Shown piece by piece: positions 1 to 10,257 of a stretch of 64,000 bases of DNA (position 1 is the first letter of the stretch; every line of letters starts with the position of its first letter). The DNA lies in NCBI RefSeq assembly GCF_010974825.1, contig NZ_JAAILA010000003.1, positions 248,001 to 312,000 on the forward strand, written 5' to 3'. Origin of the DNA: Aeromonas rivipollensis (GTDB lineage Bacteria > Pseudomonadota > Gammaproteobacteria > Enterobacterales > Aeromonadaceae). The translations under genes and the position numbers were made by a program. Under the pieces are notes generated by a model that worked only from the letters and a program-made list of their open reading frames with translations, was not told the origin of the DNA and did not search any database.

Positions 1-380
1 GGCAGTTGCAGGGTGAGGATGCCGTTCTCGAAGCGGGCGCTGACCTGATCCGGCGCCACCTCCACCGGCAGATCGACGGTGCGCGACACGCTGCCATAGT
101 AGCGCTCGCTGCGCAGGGAGCGATCTTCCTTGCTCTGGCTGTCGTGCTGGCGAATCTCCGCCTTCAGGGTCACCAGTTTGCCGTGCACATCTATCTGGAT
201 GTCCTCCTTGGCCACCCCGGGCAGCTCGGCCTGCAGCAGGTAACCGCCGTCGCTCTCCCTCAGATCCAGCGTGATCCGGCTGGGCAGGGGATCCCCGTGC
301 AGGGGCCGGATGTAGAAGCCGGAGGCCATGTCGTGGAACAGGTCATCAAACAGGCTGGTTCGGCTCGGTAGCAAACTCAT
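1..380 (-). CDS. Hsp20/alpha-crystallin small heat-shock protein (3' end outside window)
   Basis: About 126 N-terminal residues are visible; the C-terminus lies beyond base 1. The translation runs from MSLLPSRTSLFDDLF through a region like LQAELPGVAKEDI and ends at FENGILTLQLP, which is the alpha-crystallin domain with its A-x-x-x-NG-x-L signature. Small heat-shock proteins bind unfolding proteins in the cytoplasm and hold them for refolding by DnaK/DnaJ, which are also in this window. The start is supported by AGGAGG eight bases upstream of the ATG. The C-terminal IxI oligomerisation motif cannot be checked because it is off the edge. Confidence 0.85.
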   Translation of the reverse strand, partial: MSLLPSRTSLFDDLFHDMASGFYIRPLHGDPLPSRITLDLRESDGGYLLQAELPGVAKEDIQIDVHGKLVTLKAEIRQHDSQSKEDRSLRSERYYGSVSRTVDLPVEVAPDQVSARFENGILTLQL

Positions 381-637
381 TTGATTCCTCCTTGTGGTAC
401 GGGTGATGGCTGCAGATCGCCGGGATCTGCCTCCCTTCAAGTCTAAAAACCGGGCCGAACCGCGCCACTGCCATCTCGCGCCCAGTTGACGAAGATCAAG
501 GGCGCGCCATGATTTTTTGCAGGCCGCCTCTTGTCTTGGCGGGAAAAACAGGGCCCCCTTCCCATGTTCAATTGCCTGTCTGCGGACTTTGGTGGCACAC
601 TTCTCCCACCAGCCCGCAGCGCCTCGATGCAAGACAG

Positions 638-2284
638 ATGCAGACACCGGATCCCGCACCAGAGAAGAAAGCCCAGCCCAAACCCAGGCGCATCCTGCTG
701 GTCAACGAGCAGCGTTCCTTTCAGATGATGATGAAGGCGATGCTGATCAACATCGGCATCAACCGCATCACCTACATCAATTCCGCCGACGAGGCGCGCC
801 GCCGCTGCCAGAAGGAGAGCTTCGACATCTATCTGCTGGACTACGAGCTGGGGGCGGGCGAGAACGGTCGCCAGTTGCTGGAGAGCCTGCGGGACCAGCA
901 GCTGATCCCGCCCCAGAGCGTGGTGATCATGGTCAGCAGCGACAGCTCCCGTGCCATGGTGCTGAGCGCGCTGGAGGCCGAGCCCGACGAATACCTGATG
1001 AAGCCCTTCTCCCAGGAACAGTTCTCGTTTCGCTTGAAGCGCGCCCTCGCCCGCCGCCAGTCCCTGGAGAGCGTCTTCATCGCCCTCACCCAGAACGATC
1101 TGCCGGCCCTGGTCGAGGCCTGCGCCAGACAGGCCGATGCGGTGCCGCGCTTCGCCAACTTCTGCCGCTGCCTGCAGGCCGACACCCAGCTCAAGCTCGG
1201 CCAGGCCAAGGAGGCGCGCAGCCTGATGCGCCAGCTGCTGGCCGGCCAGGAGAACAGCTGGGCCAGGTTGACCCTGGGCAAGGCCTGCTACCGTCTGGCG
1301 CTCTATGACGAGGCGGTGAGCCACCTGCAGGCGACCCTGAAGAACACCCCCCTGATGGTGGAGGCCCACCTCTGGCTGGCGGAGTCCCTGCTCTCCCTTG
1401 GCAAGGAAGAGCTGGCCCAGCAGGAGCTGCGGCGGGCAGCGGACATCTCCCCCCAGTCGGTGCAGCTCTCCCGCCGGCTGGCAGAGGTGTGCCTGCAGCG
1501 CCACGACTACGGCCAGGCCAAGGATGTGCTGCTCGCCCTCATCGATCTGTCGCGCAACTCCATCCACCGCACCCCCCACTATCTGGGGGCCTACATCCAG
1601 ACCCTGACCCTCTACGCCCTCAACAGCAACGACGGCTATCACATCGCCAACCTGCAAAAGCAGGTGAACTCGGCCCTGTCGCGCATCCGCGATTCCCTGA
1701 TGATGTCGGAGTTCAACTACCCGGTGTTCGAGCAGATCTGTCAGGCCAGGGTGCGCATCGCCCTGGGGGAGCTGCTCAAGGGCAAGAAGATGCTCTATCG
1801 CGCCAACCAGAACTGGCTGGACAAGCCCGAGACCATGCCCCCCGCCCTGCTCGGCGAGACCATACTCGCCCTCTACCAGCTCGGGGAGTTCGAGTACGCC
1901 GAGAGCCTGCAATCCCTGCTGGCGGAGGATGAAGACCGGCTGCTCACCACCTGCATCCAGGTGACCCGGGACGACAAGACGGTGCAGGAGCGCCGTCAGC
2001 GCTACCAGCAGCTCAACGATCTCGGCATCAAGGCCTACCAGAGCGGGGAGCTGGAGCAGGCCCTCGGCCATTTCCGCGAGGCCCTGCGCCGGGCTCCCGC
2101 CAATACCGGCGCCGCCCTCAACAAGATCCAGGTGCTGCTGCAACTGATGCAGAAGAACCGCAAGAGCCCGGAATTCGGCGCCGAGTGCAAGGAGACCCTG
2201 GAGGTGCTGGAGGGCATCCCCCTGAATCCCGCCCAGCAGGATCGCTTTCGCAAGCTGCGCCAGGAATTTAACCAGCTCGCCTAG
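638..2284 (+). CDS. Response regulator receiver domain fused to TPR repeats
   Basis: This 548-residue cytoplasmic protein has a CheY-like receiver at about residues 18-135 followed by tetratricopeptide repeats to the end. Asp68 in YLLDYEL is the likely phosphoacceptor, and the conserved Lys lies in LMKPFS. The acidic pair that binds Mg is unusual: the first strand reads LLVNEQ, so one of the two usual acidic residues is Asn. There is no DNA-binding or enzymatic output domain, so output is probably by protein-protein contact through the TPRs. The frame is open upstream to 509, but the first 43 codons look non-coding and the ATG at 638 sits just before the domain. No sensor kinase is adjacent. 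Which pathway it serves is unknown. Confidence 0.8.
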   Translation: MQTPDPAPEKKAQPKPRRILLVNEQRSFQMMMKAMLINIGINRITYINSADEARRRCQKESFDIYLLDYELGAGENGRQLLESLRDQQLIPPQSVVIMVSSDSSRAMVLSALEAEPDEYLMKPFSQEQFSFRLKRALARRQSLESVFIALTQNDLPALVEACARQADAVPRFANFCRCLQADTQLKLGQAKEARSLMRQLLAGQENSWARLTLGKACYRLALYDEAVSHLQATLKNTPLMVEAHLWLAESLLSLGKEELAQQELRRAADISPQSVQLSRRLAEVCLQRHDYGQAKDVLLALIDLSRNSIHRTPHYLGAYIQTLTLYALNSNDGYHIANLQKQVNSALSRIRDSLMMSEFNYPVFEQICQARVRIALGELLKGKKMLYRANQNWLDKPETMPPALLGETILALYQLGEFEYAESLQSLLAEDEDRLLTTCIQVTRDDKTVQERRQRYQQLNDLGIKAYQSGELEQALGHFREALRRAPANTGAALNKIQVLLQLMQKNRKSPEFGAECKETLEVLEGIPLNPAQQDRFRKLRQEFNQLA

Positions 2285-2343
2285 CCAGCGGCGCCTCTCC
2301 CTCACCTATGCTGATACAGACTCAGGCAAGGAGGGGCGACAGC

Positions 2344-3306
2344 ATGGCGATGTGCCGATACCTGGTGGCAGATGGCCGCCACTGCAGCGAAGAGGCGGGG
2401 GATCACGACCTGTGCCACTGGCACGACCCCCATGCCTCTCACTCATCCCCGGACACAGCCGCGGCGCTGGAGCACTATGTGCGCCAGGGGGGCCTGTGCC
2501 ACGGGTTGCAACTGGCCCGCGCCGATCTCGCCGGTCTCAACCTGGTGAACAGAGAAGGCCCCCGGGGATTCCTGCTGGAGCAGTGCAACCTCTATCGCGC
2601 CAACCTGCGGGGCGCCCACCTCTACGGCATTCGCATCAAGGGCGGCAGCCTGATGAAGGCCGATGTCAGTGACGCCAACCTGCACTGCGCCGAGTTGCAC
2701 GACGTCAACCTGCTCGGCATCCGCTGGAAGAACACCCGGCTCGACAACCTGGATACCGGCAAACGCCTGATGCAGGACAGGAAGGGGCGAAGCGAGCGGG
2801 ATCCGGTGCAGTCCCGCGTCTGGTTCAAGGAGGCGGAAGAGACCTACCGAGATCTGCGCAAGGCCTCGGAGGCCCAGGGGATCTTCACCATGTCAGGCCG
2901 CTACATCCAGCAGGAGCTCACCATGCGCCGCCTGCAGATGCCGTTCTGGTCCTATCACCGCTTCGCCTCCTGGATAGTGGATCTCTTCTGCGGCTACGGT
3001 GAGGCCCCCATGCGGGTGGTGCTCTTCTCCCTGCTGCTCATCTTCATCTGCAGCATCTTCTACTTCTTCTGCGGCCTCAACTTCGCGGGCAACCACCTCA
3101 TCTACCGCCCGGAGGCGACCCTCGAAGAGAACGCCATCTTCCTGCTCGAATGCCTCTACTACAGCGTGGTGACCTTCACCACCCTGGGTTACGGCGACTT
3201 CACCCCGGTCGGCCTGTCGCGGATCTTCGCCGCCTTCGAGGCCTTCACCGGCAGCTTCACCCTGGCGTTGTTTGTGGTGGTGTTTGTCAAGAAGATGACC
3301 CGCTAA
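2344..3306 (+). CDS. Pentapeptide-repeat protein fused to a two-helix potassium-type ion channel
   Basis: The 320-residue product has three parts. Residues 1-30 hold Cys4, Cys14, Cys24 and His27 with spacing that suggests a small zinc-binding module. Residues about 55-130 are pentapeptide repeats with the typical A-D/N-L-x-x pattern. The C-terminal third is an ion-channel domain: a transmembrane helix near 222-245, the selectivity filter TLGYGD at 280-285, and a second helix to the end. TxGYG filters conduct K+ in known channels, so K+ selectivity is the natural inference. The start at 2344 is chosen over 2308 because AAGGAGG ends nine bases before it. It follows the receiver-TPR gene closely on the same strand and may be co-transcribed. 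Confidence 0.8.
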   Translation: MAMCRYLVADGRHCSEEAGDHDLCHWHDPHASHSSPDTAAALEHYVRQGGLCHGLQLARADLAGLNLVNREGPRGFLLEQCNLYRANLRGAHLYGIRIKGGSLMKADVSDANLHCAELHDVNLLGIRWKNTRLDNLDTGKRLMQDRKGRSERDPVQSRVWFKEAEETYRDLRKASEAQGIFTMSGRYIQQELTMRRLQMPFWSYHRFASWIVDLFCGYGEAPMRVVLFSLLLIFICSIFYFFCGLNFAGNHLIYRPEATLEENAIFLLECLYYSVVTFTTLGYGDFTPVGLSRIFAAFEAFTGSFTLALFVVVFVKKMTR

Positions 3307-3419
3307 GCCCGGGGCCGGGGCACAGGGAGGCTGCACGCCCCCTCCCCTGGCCCCTCTTGCATCCAGACCGGATTCCTAGTCCAATAGCGACTAATAAAAA
3401 CGACATGAGCATCCCTGAC

Positions 3420-4226
3420 ATGAAGATCATCTCTTTCAATATCAATGGCCTGCGCGCCCGTCTTCATCAGTTGCAAGCCATCATCGACAAGCACCAGCCG
3501 GATGTGATCGGCCTGCAGGAGATCAAGGTGCACGACGAGGCCTTCCCGGTGGCGGACGTGGAGGCCATGGGCTATCACGTGGTGTTCCACGGCCAGAAAG
3601 GTCACTACGGGGTCGCCATCATGAGCAAGCAGCCGCCCCTCGACGTGCAGAAGGGGTTCCCCACCGATCCCGAGGATGCCCAGCGCCGGATGATCATGGC
3701 CAGCTTCAAACGGGAAGACGGCTCCCTCATCAAGGTGATGAACGGCTATTTCCCGCAAGGGGAGAGCCAGGATCACGAGACCAAGTTCCCGGCCAAGCAG
3801 AAGTTCTATGAGGACCTGCAGCACTACCTCGAGACCCACCACACCCCGGACGATCCCTTGGTGCTGATCGGCGATGTGAACATCTCCCCCACGGATCTCG
3901 ACATCGGCATCGGCGAGGCGAACCGCAAGCGCTGGCTGCGGGATGGCAAGTGCTCCTTCCTGCCCATAGAGCGGGAGTGGATGGAGCGCCTCAAGGGGTT
4001 CGGGCTGACCGACACCTTCCGCGCCGCCAACCCCACCGAGTGCGAGCGCTTCTCCTGGTTTGACTACCGCTCCAAGGGCTTTGACGAGAACCGGGGCCTG
4101 CGCATCGACCTCATCATGGCGTCCAATGCCCTCAAGGACAAAGTGACCGAGACCGGCATCGACTACGAGCTGCGCGGCATCGAGAAACCCTCGGATCACG
4201 CCCCCATCTGGGCCTGCTTCGCCTGA
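3420..4226 (+). CDS. xthA: Exonuclease III
   Basis: XthA is the major AP endonuclease and 3'-5' exonuclease of base-excision repair. It cleaves 5' of abasic sites and removes blocked 3' ends. The product from 3420 is 268 residues, the same length as the E. coli enzyme, and starts [14 protein letters not shown]. Catalytic motifs are present: Glu34 in [19 protein letters not shown], and the C-terminal SDHAPIWA with the catalytic His near 260. An alternative ATG five codons upstream (3405) cannot be excluded; neither start has a strong Shine-Dalgarno sequence. A strong terminator follows. Confidence 0.95.
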   Translation: MKIISFNINGLRARLHQLQAIIDKHQPDVIGLQEIKVHDEAFPVADVEAMGYHVVFHGQKGHYGVAIMSKQPPLDVQKGFPTDPEDAQRRMIMASFKREDGSLIKVMNGYFPQGESQDHETKFPAKQKFYEDLQHYLETHHTPDDPLVLIGDVNISPTDLDIGIGEANRKRWLRDGKCSFLPIEREWMERLKGFGLTDTFRAANPTECERFSWFDYRSKGFDENRGLRIDLIMASNALKDKVTETGIDYELRGIEKPSDHAPIWACFA

Positions 4227-4263
4227 TCCCGGCTGCCGAGAAGACTGTCGTCCCTGACCCTGA

Positions 4264-4289
4264 GCCCCCGCCGATGCGGGGGCTTTTTT
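4264..4289 (+). terminator. Rho-independent terminator of xthA
   Basis: An 8-bp perfect GC stem, GCCCCCGC paired with GCGGGGGC around a CGAT loop, is followed by six T. Confidence 0.9.
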
Positions 4290-4409
4290 GTTCACAGCCC
4301 GCCATTTCTTAATCCATATCAACTCTTTGGCAGACGGGCTTTGCCACGCCTTGACCTTCACCTTTCGGCAAGGTTTACATTCGGCTCATCCGTCGCAGGG
4401 AAACCGCCC

Positions 4410-4850
4410 ATGTTGTCATCGAGATTGCCCACAGTGCTCATCGCCCGGCTGTTGCTGGCGCTGCTGCTCGTCTGCAATCTCACCCTCTGCATCAGCTGGC
4501 ATGGCGCGGCGGCAAGGGAGGAGGCGACATCCCCATCCCTCGCCATGACCAGTGCCGCCAATCTGCCCGCGGCCATGCAGGGGCTCCCCTGCCACAACGG
4601 CGGTGATGGCTACGCTGCCGCCGACCTCAATCAGGACGAGTGCCAGATGCACGGCGGCCTCACCTCGCCAATGGGCGCCGGCCTGCCACTGCTGGCCGCC
4701 CTGCTCGCCCTGCCCCTGTTGCTGCTGCCCCCCGGGACCGTCAGCCAACAGCTGGAAAACTGGCTGCGGGATCCCTTCCTGCGCAGTCGCGGTACCCACC
4801 CTCCCTCCTGGCCGCGCCGACACCTGATGCTGTCGGTGCTGCGTCACTAG
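4410..4850 (+). CDS. Small membrane protein upstream of cusBAF, possibly metal-related
   Basis: The 146-residue product is not recognised with certainty. A hydrophobic N-terminal segment (LIARLLLALLLVCNL) could be a signal anchor, and a second hydrophobic stretch lies near residues 88-108 (LLAALLALPLLLLPPG). Between them are possible metal ligands in GLPCHNGGDG and DECQMHG. It precedes the copper/silver efflux genes on the same strand, so a periplasmic or membrane role in copper handling is inferred from context, as for small Cys/His proteins of DUF2946 type. The open frame extends upstream to 4341, but the ATG at 4410 starts directly before the hydrophobic segment. Confidence 0.55.
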   Translation: MLSSRLPTVLIARLLLALLLVCNLTLCISWHGAAAREEATSPSLAMTSAANLPAAMQGLPCHNGGDGYAAADLNQDECQMHGGLTSPMGAGLPLLAALLALPLLLLPPGTVSQQLENWLRDPFLRSRGTHPPSWPRRHLMLSVLRH

Positions 4851-4871
4851 AACGATCTTCTCCTGTGCATG

Positions 4872-4910
4872 AGGCAAGGCTCACCTTGCCCCTATCTGCA
4901 CACCTTGCCT
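4872..4910. promoter_or_regulatory. Inverted repeats upstream of cusBAF, possible metal-regulator operator
   Basis: GGCAAGG (4873-4879) and CCTTGCC (4884-4890) form a perfect 7-bp inverted repeat with a 4-base centre, and a further CCTTGCC lies at 4903-4909. The site is in the 297-base space between the small membrane gene and cusB. ACCTTGCC-type arms resemble MerR-family copper or heavy-metal operators, but the spacing is not a clear CueR box. It could also act as an RNA hairpin. The rest of this gap shows nothing I can name. Confidence 0.35.
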
Positions 4911-5147
4911 GACCCTGTGACCACTGGCCCCGCCAGCAACAGGGAGCCGTGCGTCCGCTGACTCGTCAGCAGCGCCCCGTTTGCCGCCAGCCCCTTGGTG
5001 ATGCCTTGTCCATCACCCGCCCTGCGGCCTGCACAAGAGAAGACGTATGATGTCACCAGCCCACTGTTCACCCACCCAGGTTGCCGCCTTAGCGGGCGCC
5101 CTCTCCTCCTGCACTTTCTGCATGCAGATCCGCGCCGGAGGCCAGTC

Positions 5148-6665
5148 ATGAACAAGAGAGTCCTGATGTCGGCCCTGCTGCTCGCCCTCGGCGCCGGTGG
5201 CGGCTACTGGGCCGCCAAACAGAGCACTGATGGAGCCACCGTCAAAGAGAAGACGCCGCTCTACTGGGTCAACCCCATGGATCCCCGCGACAAGCGCGAC
5301 GGCCCTGCCAAGGACAACATGGGGATGGACTTTATCCCCGTCTATGAGGAGCAGAAAAACGGCTCGCCCGGTACCGTCACCATCAGCCCCGAGATCCAGC
5401 AGAACCTGGGGGTACGGCTGGCCAAAGTCGAAAAGCTGCCCATCCACCAGCAGATCGAGACGGTGGGCTATGTCGGTTATGACGAGGACAGGCTCGAGGC
5501 CATCAACGCCCGCATGGCGGGCTGGATCCGCACCCTGGCCATCAAGAGCGAGGGGCAGAAGGTGGCCAAAGGCACCCTGCTCTACGAGATCTACGCCCCG
5601 GACCTGGTCAACGCCCAGCATGAGTACCTGCTCGCCCTCAACACCAGCAATCCCCTGCTGCTGCGCGCCGCCGAGGGAAAACTGAAGTCCCTACAGGTGC
5701 CGGCGGATCAGATTGCCGCCCTCAAACGCAGCCGTCAGGTGCGTGAAACCATTGGCATCTATGCCCCCAGCAGCGGCTATGTCTCGGAGCTGAAGGTGCG
5801 CGAGGGCCAGTATGTGGAACCCGCCGCCGCCCTGTTCAACATCAGCACCCTCCAGCAGGTGTGGGTCAGTGCCGAGGTGTTCGAGCGCCAGGCTGCCCAG
5901 CTGAAAGTGGGGGATCCGGTCACCATGACCCTCGACTACGCCCCGGGCCGCCGCTGGCAGGGCCGGGTCGATTACCTCTACCCGACCCTCGACGCCGCCA
6001 CCCGTACCCTCAAGGTGCGGCTGCGCTTTGACAACCCGGACGAGTTCTTGAAACCCAATATGTTTGCCAAGGTGGCGATTCAGGCGGGCAAGGGAGAGCC
6101 GCAACTGGTGGTGCCGAGCGAAGCGGTGATCCGCACCGGCAGTCAGGACAGGCTGGTGCTGGCACTGGGGGATGGCAACTTCAAGTCGGTCGCCGTCACC
6201 CTGGGCCCCCAGTTTGGCGACAAGGTGGCCATCAAGGCGGGAGTCGAAGCGGGGGACAGCATAGTCAGCTCGGCCCAGTTCCTGCTCGATTCGGAATCTG
6301 CCATCGACTCGGACTTCCAGCGCATGACGGCGGTGCGCCCGGCCCAGGTGTGGACCCAGGGGACTGTACAGAGCATGGATCTGGCCAGCCGCACCCTGAT
6401 GGTGGCCCACCAGCCCATTCCCGAGTGGCAGTGGCCCGCCATGGAGATGGAGTTCACCGTCGCCGAAGGGGTCGATATCAGCAAGCTGGCCGAGGGGCAA
6501 AGCCTCCACCTGCAGGTGATGCAGGAGGGGGACGAGTACCACATCACCAGCATCCATCAGGAGAAAGCACCCGCAAGCGGCGACGCAGCCAAGCCTGCGG
6601 CGGGTGAGATGGAGAAGATGGAAGGCATGGACCCTAGCCAGCACGATATGGGGGCCAAGCCATGA
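5148..6665 (+). CDS. cusB: Cu(I)/Ag(I) efflux adaptor CusB with C-terminal CusF-like domain
   Basis: CusB is the periplasmic membrane-fusion protein linking the CusA pump to an outer-membrane channel. The 505-residue product has an N-terminal signal anchor, a heavy-metal-binding domain at about 36-66 ([13 protein letters not shown]... MGMDFIPVY), the barrel-sandwich and beta-barrel core, and an extra C-terminal domain at about 420-485 that reads like CusF: a His followed by WPAMEMEF, the H/W/M/M copper site. The last residues are rich in Met, Glu and His ([14 protein letters not shown]). GGAGG seven bases upstream supports the start. It overlaps cusA by four bases (ATGA), so translation is probably coupled. 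The fused CusF domain makes it longer than the roughly 400-residue E. coli CusB. Confidence 0.92.
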   Translation: MNKRVLMSALLLALGAGGGYWAAKQSTDGATVKEKTPLYWVNPMDPRDKRDGPAKDNMGMDFIPVYEEQKNGSPGTVTISPEIQQNLGVRLAKVEKLPIHQQIETVGYVGYDEDRLEAINARMAGWIRTLAIKSEGQKVAKGTLLYEIYAPDLVNAQHEYLLALNTSNPLLLRAAEGKLKSLQVPADQIAALKRSRQVRETIGIYAPSSGYVSELKVREGQYVEPAAALFNISTLQQVWVSAEVFERQAAQLKVGDPVTMTLDYAPGRRWQGRVDYLYPTLDAATRTLKVRLRFDNPDEFLKPNMFAKVAIQAGKGEPQLVVPSEAVIRTGSQDRLVLALGDGNFKSVAVTLGPQFGDKVAIKAGVEAGDSIVSSAQFLLDSESAIDSDFQRMTAVRPAQVWTQGTVQSMDLASRTLMVAHQPIPEWQWPAMEMEFTVAEGVDISKLAEGQSLHLQVMQEGDEYHITSIHQEKAPASGDAAKPAAGEMEKMEGMDPSQHDMGAKP

Positions 6666-9600
6666 TCCCTTCCATCATTCGCTGGTCCGTGGGCAACCGC
6701 TTTCTGGTGCTGCTGTTGACCCTCATGCTCACCGCCTGGGGGCTCTGGTCGGTCAAGCAGACCCCGGTGGACGCCTTGCCGGATCTCTCCGACGTGCAGG
6801 TGATCATCAAGACGGCCTACCCGGGGCAGGCGCCCCAGGTGGTTGAGGATCAGGTGACCTACCCGCTCACCACCGCCATGCTGGCGGTGCCGGGGGCCAC
6901 CACGGTGCGCGGCTACTCCTTCTTCGGTGACTCCTTTGTCTACGTGCTGTTTGACGACAGCACGGATCTCTACTGGGCCCGCGCCCGGGTACTGGAGTAT
7001 TTAAGCCAGGTTGCCCCGAGTCTCCCCGCCTCCGCCCGTCCCCAGCTCGGCCCCGACGCCACCGGGGTGGGCTGGGTCTATCAATACGCATTGGTGGACA
7101 GAACCGGCAAGCATGACTTGAGCGAGCTCACGTCGCTGCAGAACTGGTTCCTCAAGTACGAGCTGCAAACCGTCAATGGCGTCTCCGAAGTCGCCAGCGT
7201 CGGCGGCATGGTGCGCCAGTACCAGGTACGGGTCGACCCGGACAAGCTGCGCGCCTACGGCATCCCGCTCTCCCTTATCGAGACCGCCATCAAGCAGGGC
7301 AATCAGGAGACCAGCGCTTCCGTCATCGAGATGGCGGAAGCGGAGTATATGGTGCGCTCGAATGGCTATCTGAAGAGCGTGGAGGATCTGAAGCAGATCC
7401 CCCTCGGTACCACTGTGCGCGGCGCCCCGCTGCTGCTGGGTGATGTGGCGGATGTGGTCACCGGCCCCCAGAGTCGGCGCGGCATCGCCGAGCTCAACGG
7501 CGAAGGGGAAGTGGTGGGCGGCATCATAGTCATGCGCTATGGCGAGAATGCCCAGCACACCATAGACGGGGTCAAGGCTCGGTTGGCCCAGCTGAAAAGC
7601 AGCCTGCCGGAAGGGGTGGAGATCGTCACCGTGTACGATCGATCCGACCTTATCCAGCGCGCCATCGACAACCTCTCCGGCAAGCTGCTGGAGGAGTTTG
7701 CGGTGGTGGTGCTGGTCTGCCTCGCCTTCCTGTTCCACCTGCGCTCATCCCTGGTGGTGGTCATCACCTTGCCTATCGCCATTCTGGCGGCCTTTATCGT
7801 CATGCACCTGCAGGGGATCAACGCCAACATCATGTCGCTCGGGGGCATCGCCATCGCCATCGGCGCCATGGTGGATGGCGCCATAGTGATGATCGAGAAC
7901 GTCCACAAGCATATGGAGCGGGAGGCGCTCACCGACAAGAACCGCTGGCGCATCATCACGGAGGCGAGCATAGAGGTGGGGCCCGCCATCTTCTTCTCCC
8001 TGCTGATCATCACCATGAGCTTTTTGCCGGTGTTTGCGCTGGAGGCGCAGGAGGGACGCATGTTCCATCCCCTCGCCTACACCAAGACCTACGCCATGGC
8101 CGCCGCCGCTGCGCTCGCCATCACGCTGGTGCCGGTGATCATGGGGTACTTTATCCGTGGCAAGGTGCTGGCGGAGCAGGTCAACCCCCTCAACCGGATG
8201 CTGACCCGCGGCTATATTCCGCTGCTAGGAGCCGTGCTGGCACGCCCGAAAACCACCCTGGCCATCGCCGCCGTGGTCACGGTGGCGGGCTTCTGGCCGC
8301 TCAAGTACCTGGGCTCGGAGTTCATACCGCCGCTCGATGAGGGGGACATCATGTATATGCCCACCACAGCAGCCAATATCTCGGTGGGCAAGGCGCGGGA
8401 GATCTTGCAGCAGACCGACAAGCTCATTCGCACCGTGCCCGAGGTACAGAACGTGTTCGGCAAGGCGGGGCGCGCCGAATCGGCCACAGACCCTGCCGAC
8501 CTGGTGATGATGGAGACCAGCATCCAGCTCAAGCCCCGCGATCAGTGGCGCCCCGGCATGACCCCGGAGAAGCTCAAAGAGGAGCTCGACTCCCTCATCC
8601 GCTTCCCCGGTCTCACCAACGCCTGGGTGCCCCCCATCAAGACCCGCATCGACATGCTGGCCACCGGCATCAAGACCCCGGTCGGCATCAAGATTGCGGG
8701 GCCCGATCTCAAGGTGGTCCAGCAGCTTGGCCAGCAGCTTGAGCAAATCGTCGGCAAGGTGGAAGGGGCTGCGTCGGTCTACGCCGAGCGGGTGGCGGGC
8801 GGTCGCTACGTCAAGGTGGACATCGACCGGCTGAAAGCGGCCCGCTACGGCCTCAACATCGCCGACGTGCAGGCGGTGCTCGCCACCGCGGTGGGCGGCA
8901 TGGAGGTGGGGCAGACCATAGAGGGGCGCGAGCGCTACCCCATCAACCTGCGCTATCCCCAGAGCTACCGGGACTCGGTGGCCAGCCTGGAGCTGCTGCC
9001 GGTGGTGACTCCGAGCGGCGCGCGCATCGCCCTGGCGGACGTGGCCCGGGTCTACATCAGCGACGAAGCTCCCATGCTGCGCAGCGAGAACGCACGGCTC
9101 AACGGCTGGGTCTACGTCGATATTCGCGGCCGCGACATCGGCTCCTTTGTGGCAGAGGCCAAGGCCGAGGTGGACAAGCAGCTGGTGCTGCCGGCGGGTT
9201 ACGCCCTCACCTGGTCCGGTCAGTACGAATACATGGAGCGGGCCAAGGCGCGTCTCGCCTACGTGGTGCCATTGACCGTCGCCATTATCGTGCTGCTGCT
9301 CTATCTGGCGTTTCGCCGCTTTCAGGAGGTGCTGCTCATTCTCACCACACTGCCGCTGGCGGTGGTGGGCGGGATCTGGACCCTCTGGCTGCTCGACTTC
9401 AACCTCTCGGTGGCGGTGGGGGTGGGCTTTATCGCCCTGGCCGGGGTGGCGGTGGAGACCGGTGTCTTGATGCTGGTCTACCTCAACCACGCCTGGGATG
9501 ACCTGGTCGCGAGCGGCAAGCCGGACAAGGCGGGCCTGCACCAGGCAGTCATTCACGGCGCCGCCCTGCGCCTGCGCCCCAAGATGATGACTGTGGTGAC

Positions 9601-9790
9601 CATTATCGCCGGCCTCTTGCCCATCATGTGGAGCCAGGGCACCGGCTCCGAGGTGATGCAGCGCATCGCCGCCCCCATGATAGGCGGCATGGTGAGTGCA
9701 CTGGTGCTGACCCTGCTGGTGCTGCCCGCCGCCTACTACCTGTGGCGCAGCCGAAGCCTTGGCAAGGCCGAAACCCGGCAAGCCGACTGA
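6662..9790 (+). CDS. cusA: Cu(I)/Ag(I) RND efflux pump CusA
   Basis: The 1042-residue inner-membrane protein is a heavy-metal RND pump that drives Cu(I) and Ag(I) out of the cell with the proton gradient. The methionine triad that binds metal in E. coli CusA (Met573, 623, 672) is conserved at a constant offset: Met566 in IMYMP, Met616 in LVMMET and Met665 in RIDML. The proton-relay segment [17 protein letters not shown] is present. This supports monovalent copper/silver specificity rather than Co/Zn/Cd. It overlaps cusB and is followed by cusF. No cusC outer-membrane gene or cusRS pair lies nearby, so the channel must be encoded elsewhere. Confidence 0.96.
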   Translation: MIPSIIRWSVGNRFLVLLLTLMLTAWGLWSVKQTPVDALPDLSDVQVIIKTAYPGQAPQVVEDQVTYPLTTAMLAVPGATTVRGYSFFGDSFVYVLFDDSTDLYWARARVLEYLSQVAPSLPASARPQLGPDATGVGWVYQYALVDRTGKHDLSELTSLQNWFLKYELQTVNGVSEVASVGGMVRQYQVRVDPDKLRAYGIPLSLIETAIKQGNQETSASVIEMAEAEYMVRSNGYLKSVEDLKQIPLGTTVRGAPLLLGDVADVVTGPQSRRGIAELNGEGEVVGGIIVMRYGENAQHTIDGVKARLAQLKSSLPEGVEIVTVYDRSDLIQRAIDNLSGKLLEEFAVVVLVCLAFLFHLRSSLVVVITLPIAILAAFIVMHLQGINANIMSLGGIAIAIGAMVDGAIVMIENVHKHMEREALTDKNRWRIITEASIEVGPAIFFSLLIITMSFLPVFALEAQEGRMFHPLAYTKTYAMAAAAALAITLVPVIMGYFIRGKVLAEQVNPLNRMLTRGYIPLLGAVLARPKTTLAIAAVVTVAGFWPLKYLGSEFIPPLDEGDIMYMPTTAANISVGKAREILQQTDKLIRTVPEVQNVFGKAGRAESATDPADLVMMETSIQLKPRDQWRPGMTPEKLKEELDSLIRFPGLTNAWVPPIKTRIDMLATGIKTPVGIKIAGPDLKVVQQLGQQLEQIVGKVEGAASVYAERVAGGRYVKVDIDRLKAARYGLNIADVQAVLATAVGGMEVGQTIEGRERYPINLRYPQSYRDSVASLELLPVVTPSGARIALADVARVYISDEAPMLRSENARLNGWVYVDIRGRDIGSFVAEAKAEVDKQLVLPAGYALTWSGQYEYMERAKARLAYVVPLTVAIIVLLLYLAFRRFQEVLLILTTLPLAVVGGIWTLWLLDFNLSVAVGVGFIALAGVAVETGVLMLVYLNHAWDDLVASGKPDKAGLHQAVIHGAALRLRPKMMTVVTIIAGLLPIMWSQGTGSEVMQRIAAPMIGGMVSALVLTLLVLPAAYYLWRSRSLGKAETRQAD

Positions 9791-9834
9791 CCCGCATTCA
9801 CCACCGACTTTGAATAAACGACGAGGAAAAGATC

Positions 9835-10188
9835 ATGAACTACAAGACGCTGACCCTGACCCTGCTGCTCGGCCTTGCTACCCACACCGGCCTGCAGGCC
9901 GAGGAGATGATGAACCACCAGGGCCATGACATGAGCCAGATGGGACAAATGGATGGCATGGGCGAGATGACGATGACCAGAGGGGTCATCACTCGCGTCG
10001 ACGAGGCCAACGGCAAGGTGGGGATCAAGCACGAGACCATCGCCAACCTCAAGATGCCCCCCATGACAATGGTGTTCCTGCTGGCGGATCCGGCCCAGCT
10101 TCAGGGGCTGAAAGTGGGGGATGCGGTGCGTTTTCACGCCGAGAACCCGGCGGGCAAGCTGACGGTGACGGCCATCCAGAAGCAGTAA
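9835..10188 (+). CDS. cusF: Periplasmic copper chaperone CusF-like
   Basis: This 117-residue protein has a signal peptide ending near LQA-EE, a Met/His-rich linker (MMNHQGHDMSQMGQMDGMG) and a CusF domain with His in IKHET and the MPPMTM motif. CusF of E. coli binds Cu(I) through a His, two Met and a cation-pi Trp; here the Trp position is Met (NLKMPPMTMVF). The Trp version occurs instead in the domain fused to CusB in this operon. It lies 44 bases downstream of cusA and ends at a terminator. Function as metal donor to CusBA is inferred from the family. Confidence 0.88.
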   Translation: MNYKTLTLTLLLGLATHTGLQAEEMMNHQGHDMSQMGQMDGMGEMTMTRGVITRVDEANGKVGIKHETIANLKMPPMTMVFLLADPAQLQGLKVGDAVRFHAENPAGKLTVTAIQKQ

Positions 10189-10205
10189 CGGCTCACCACA
10201 ACAAT

Positions 10206-10238
10206 AAAAACGGCGGGCACCATGCCTGCCGTTTTTTA
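10206..10238. terminator. Bidirectional terminator between cusF and panP
   Basis: A 9-bp stem CGGCGGGCA/TGCCTGCCG (one G-T pair) with a three-base loop is flanked by A-run and T-run, so it can stop transcription from both the cus operon and the convergent panP gene. Confidence 0.88.
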
Positions 10239-10257
10239 TCTGCGATCTCGGCCGGAG

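Noticed and set aside
443-2305. 620-residue minus-strand open frame opposite the receiver-TPR gene
   Set aside because: It is the mirror of a high-GC coding region; the plus-strand reading has clear receiver and TPR patterns, and the minus reading has none.
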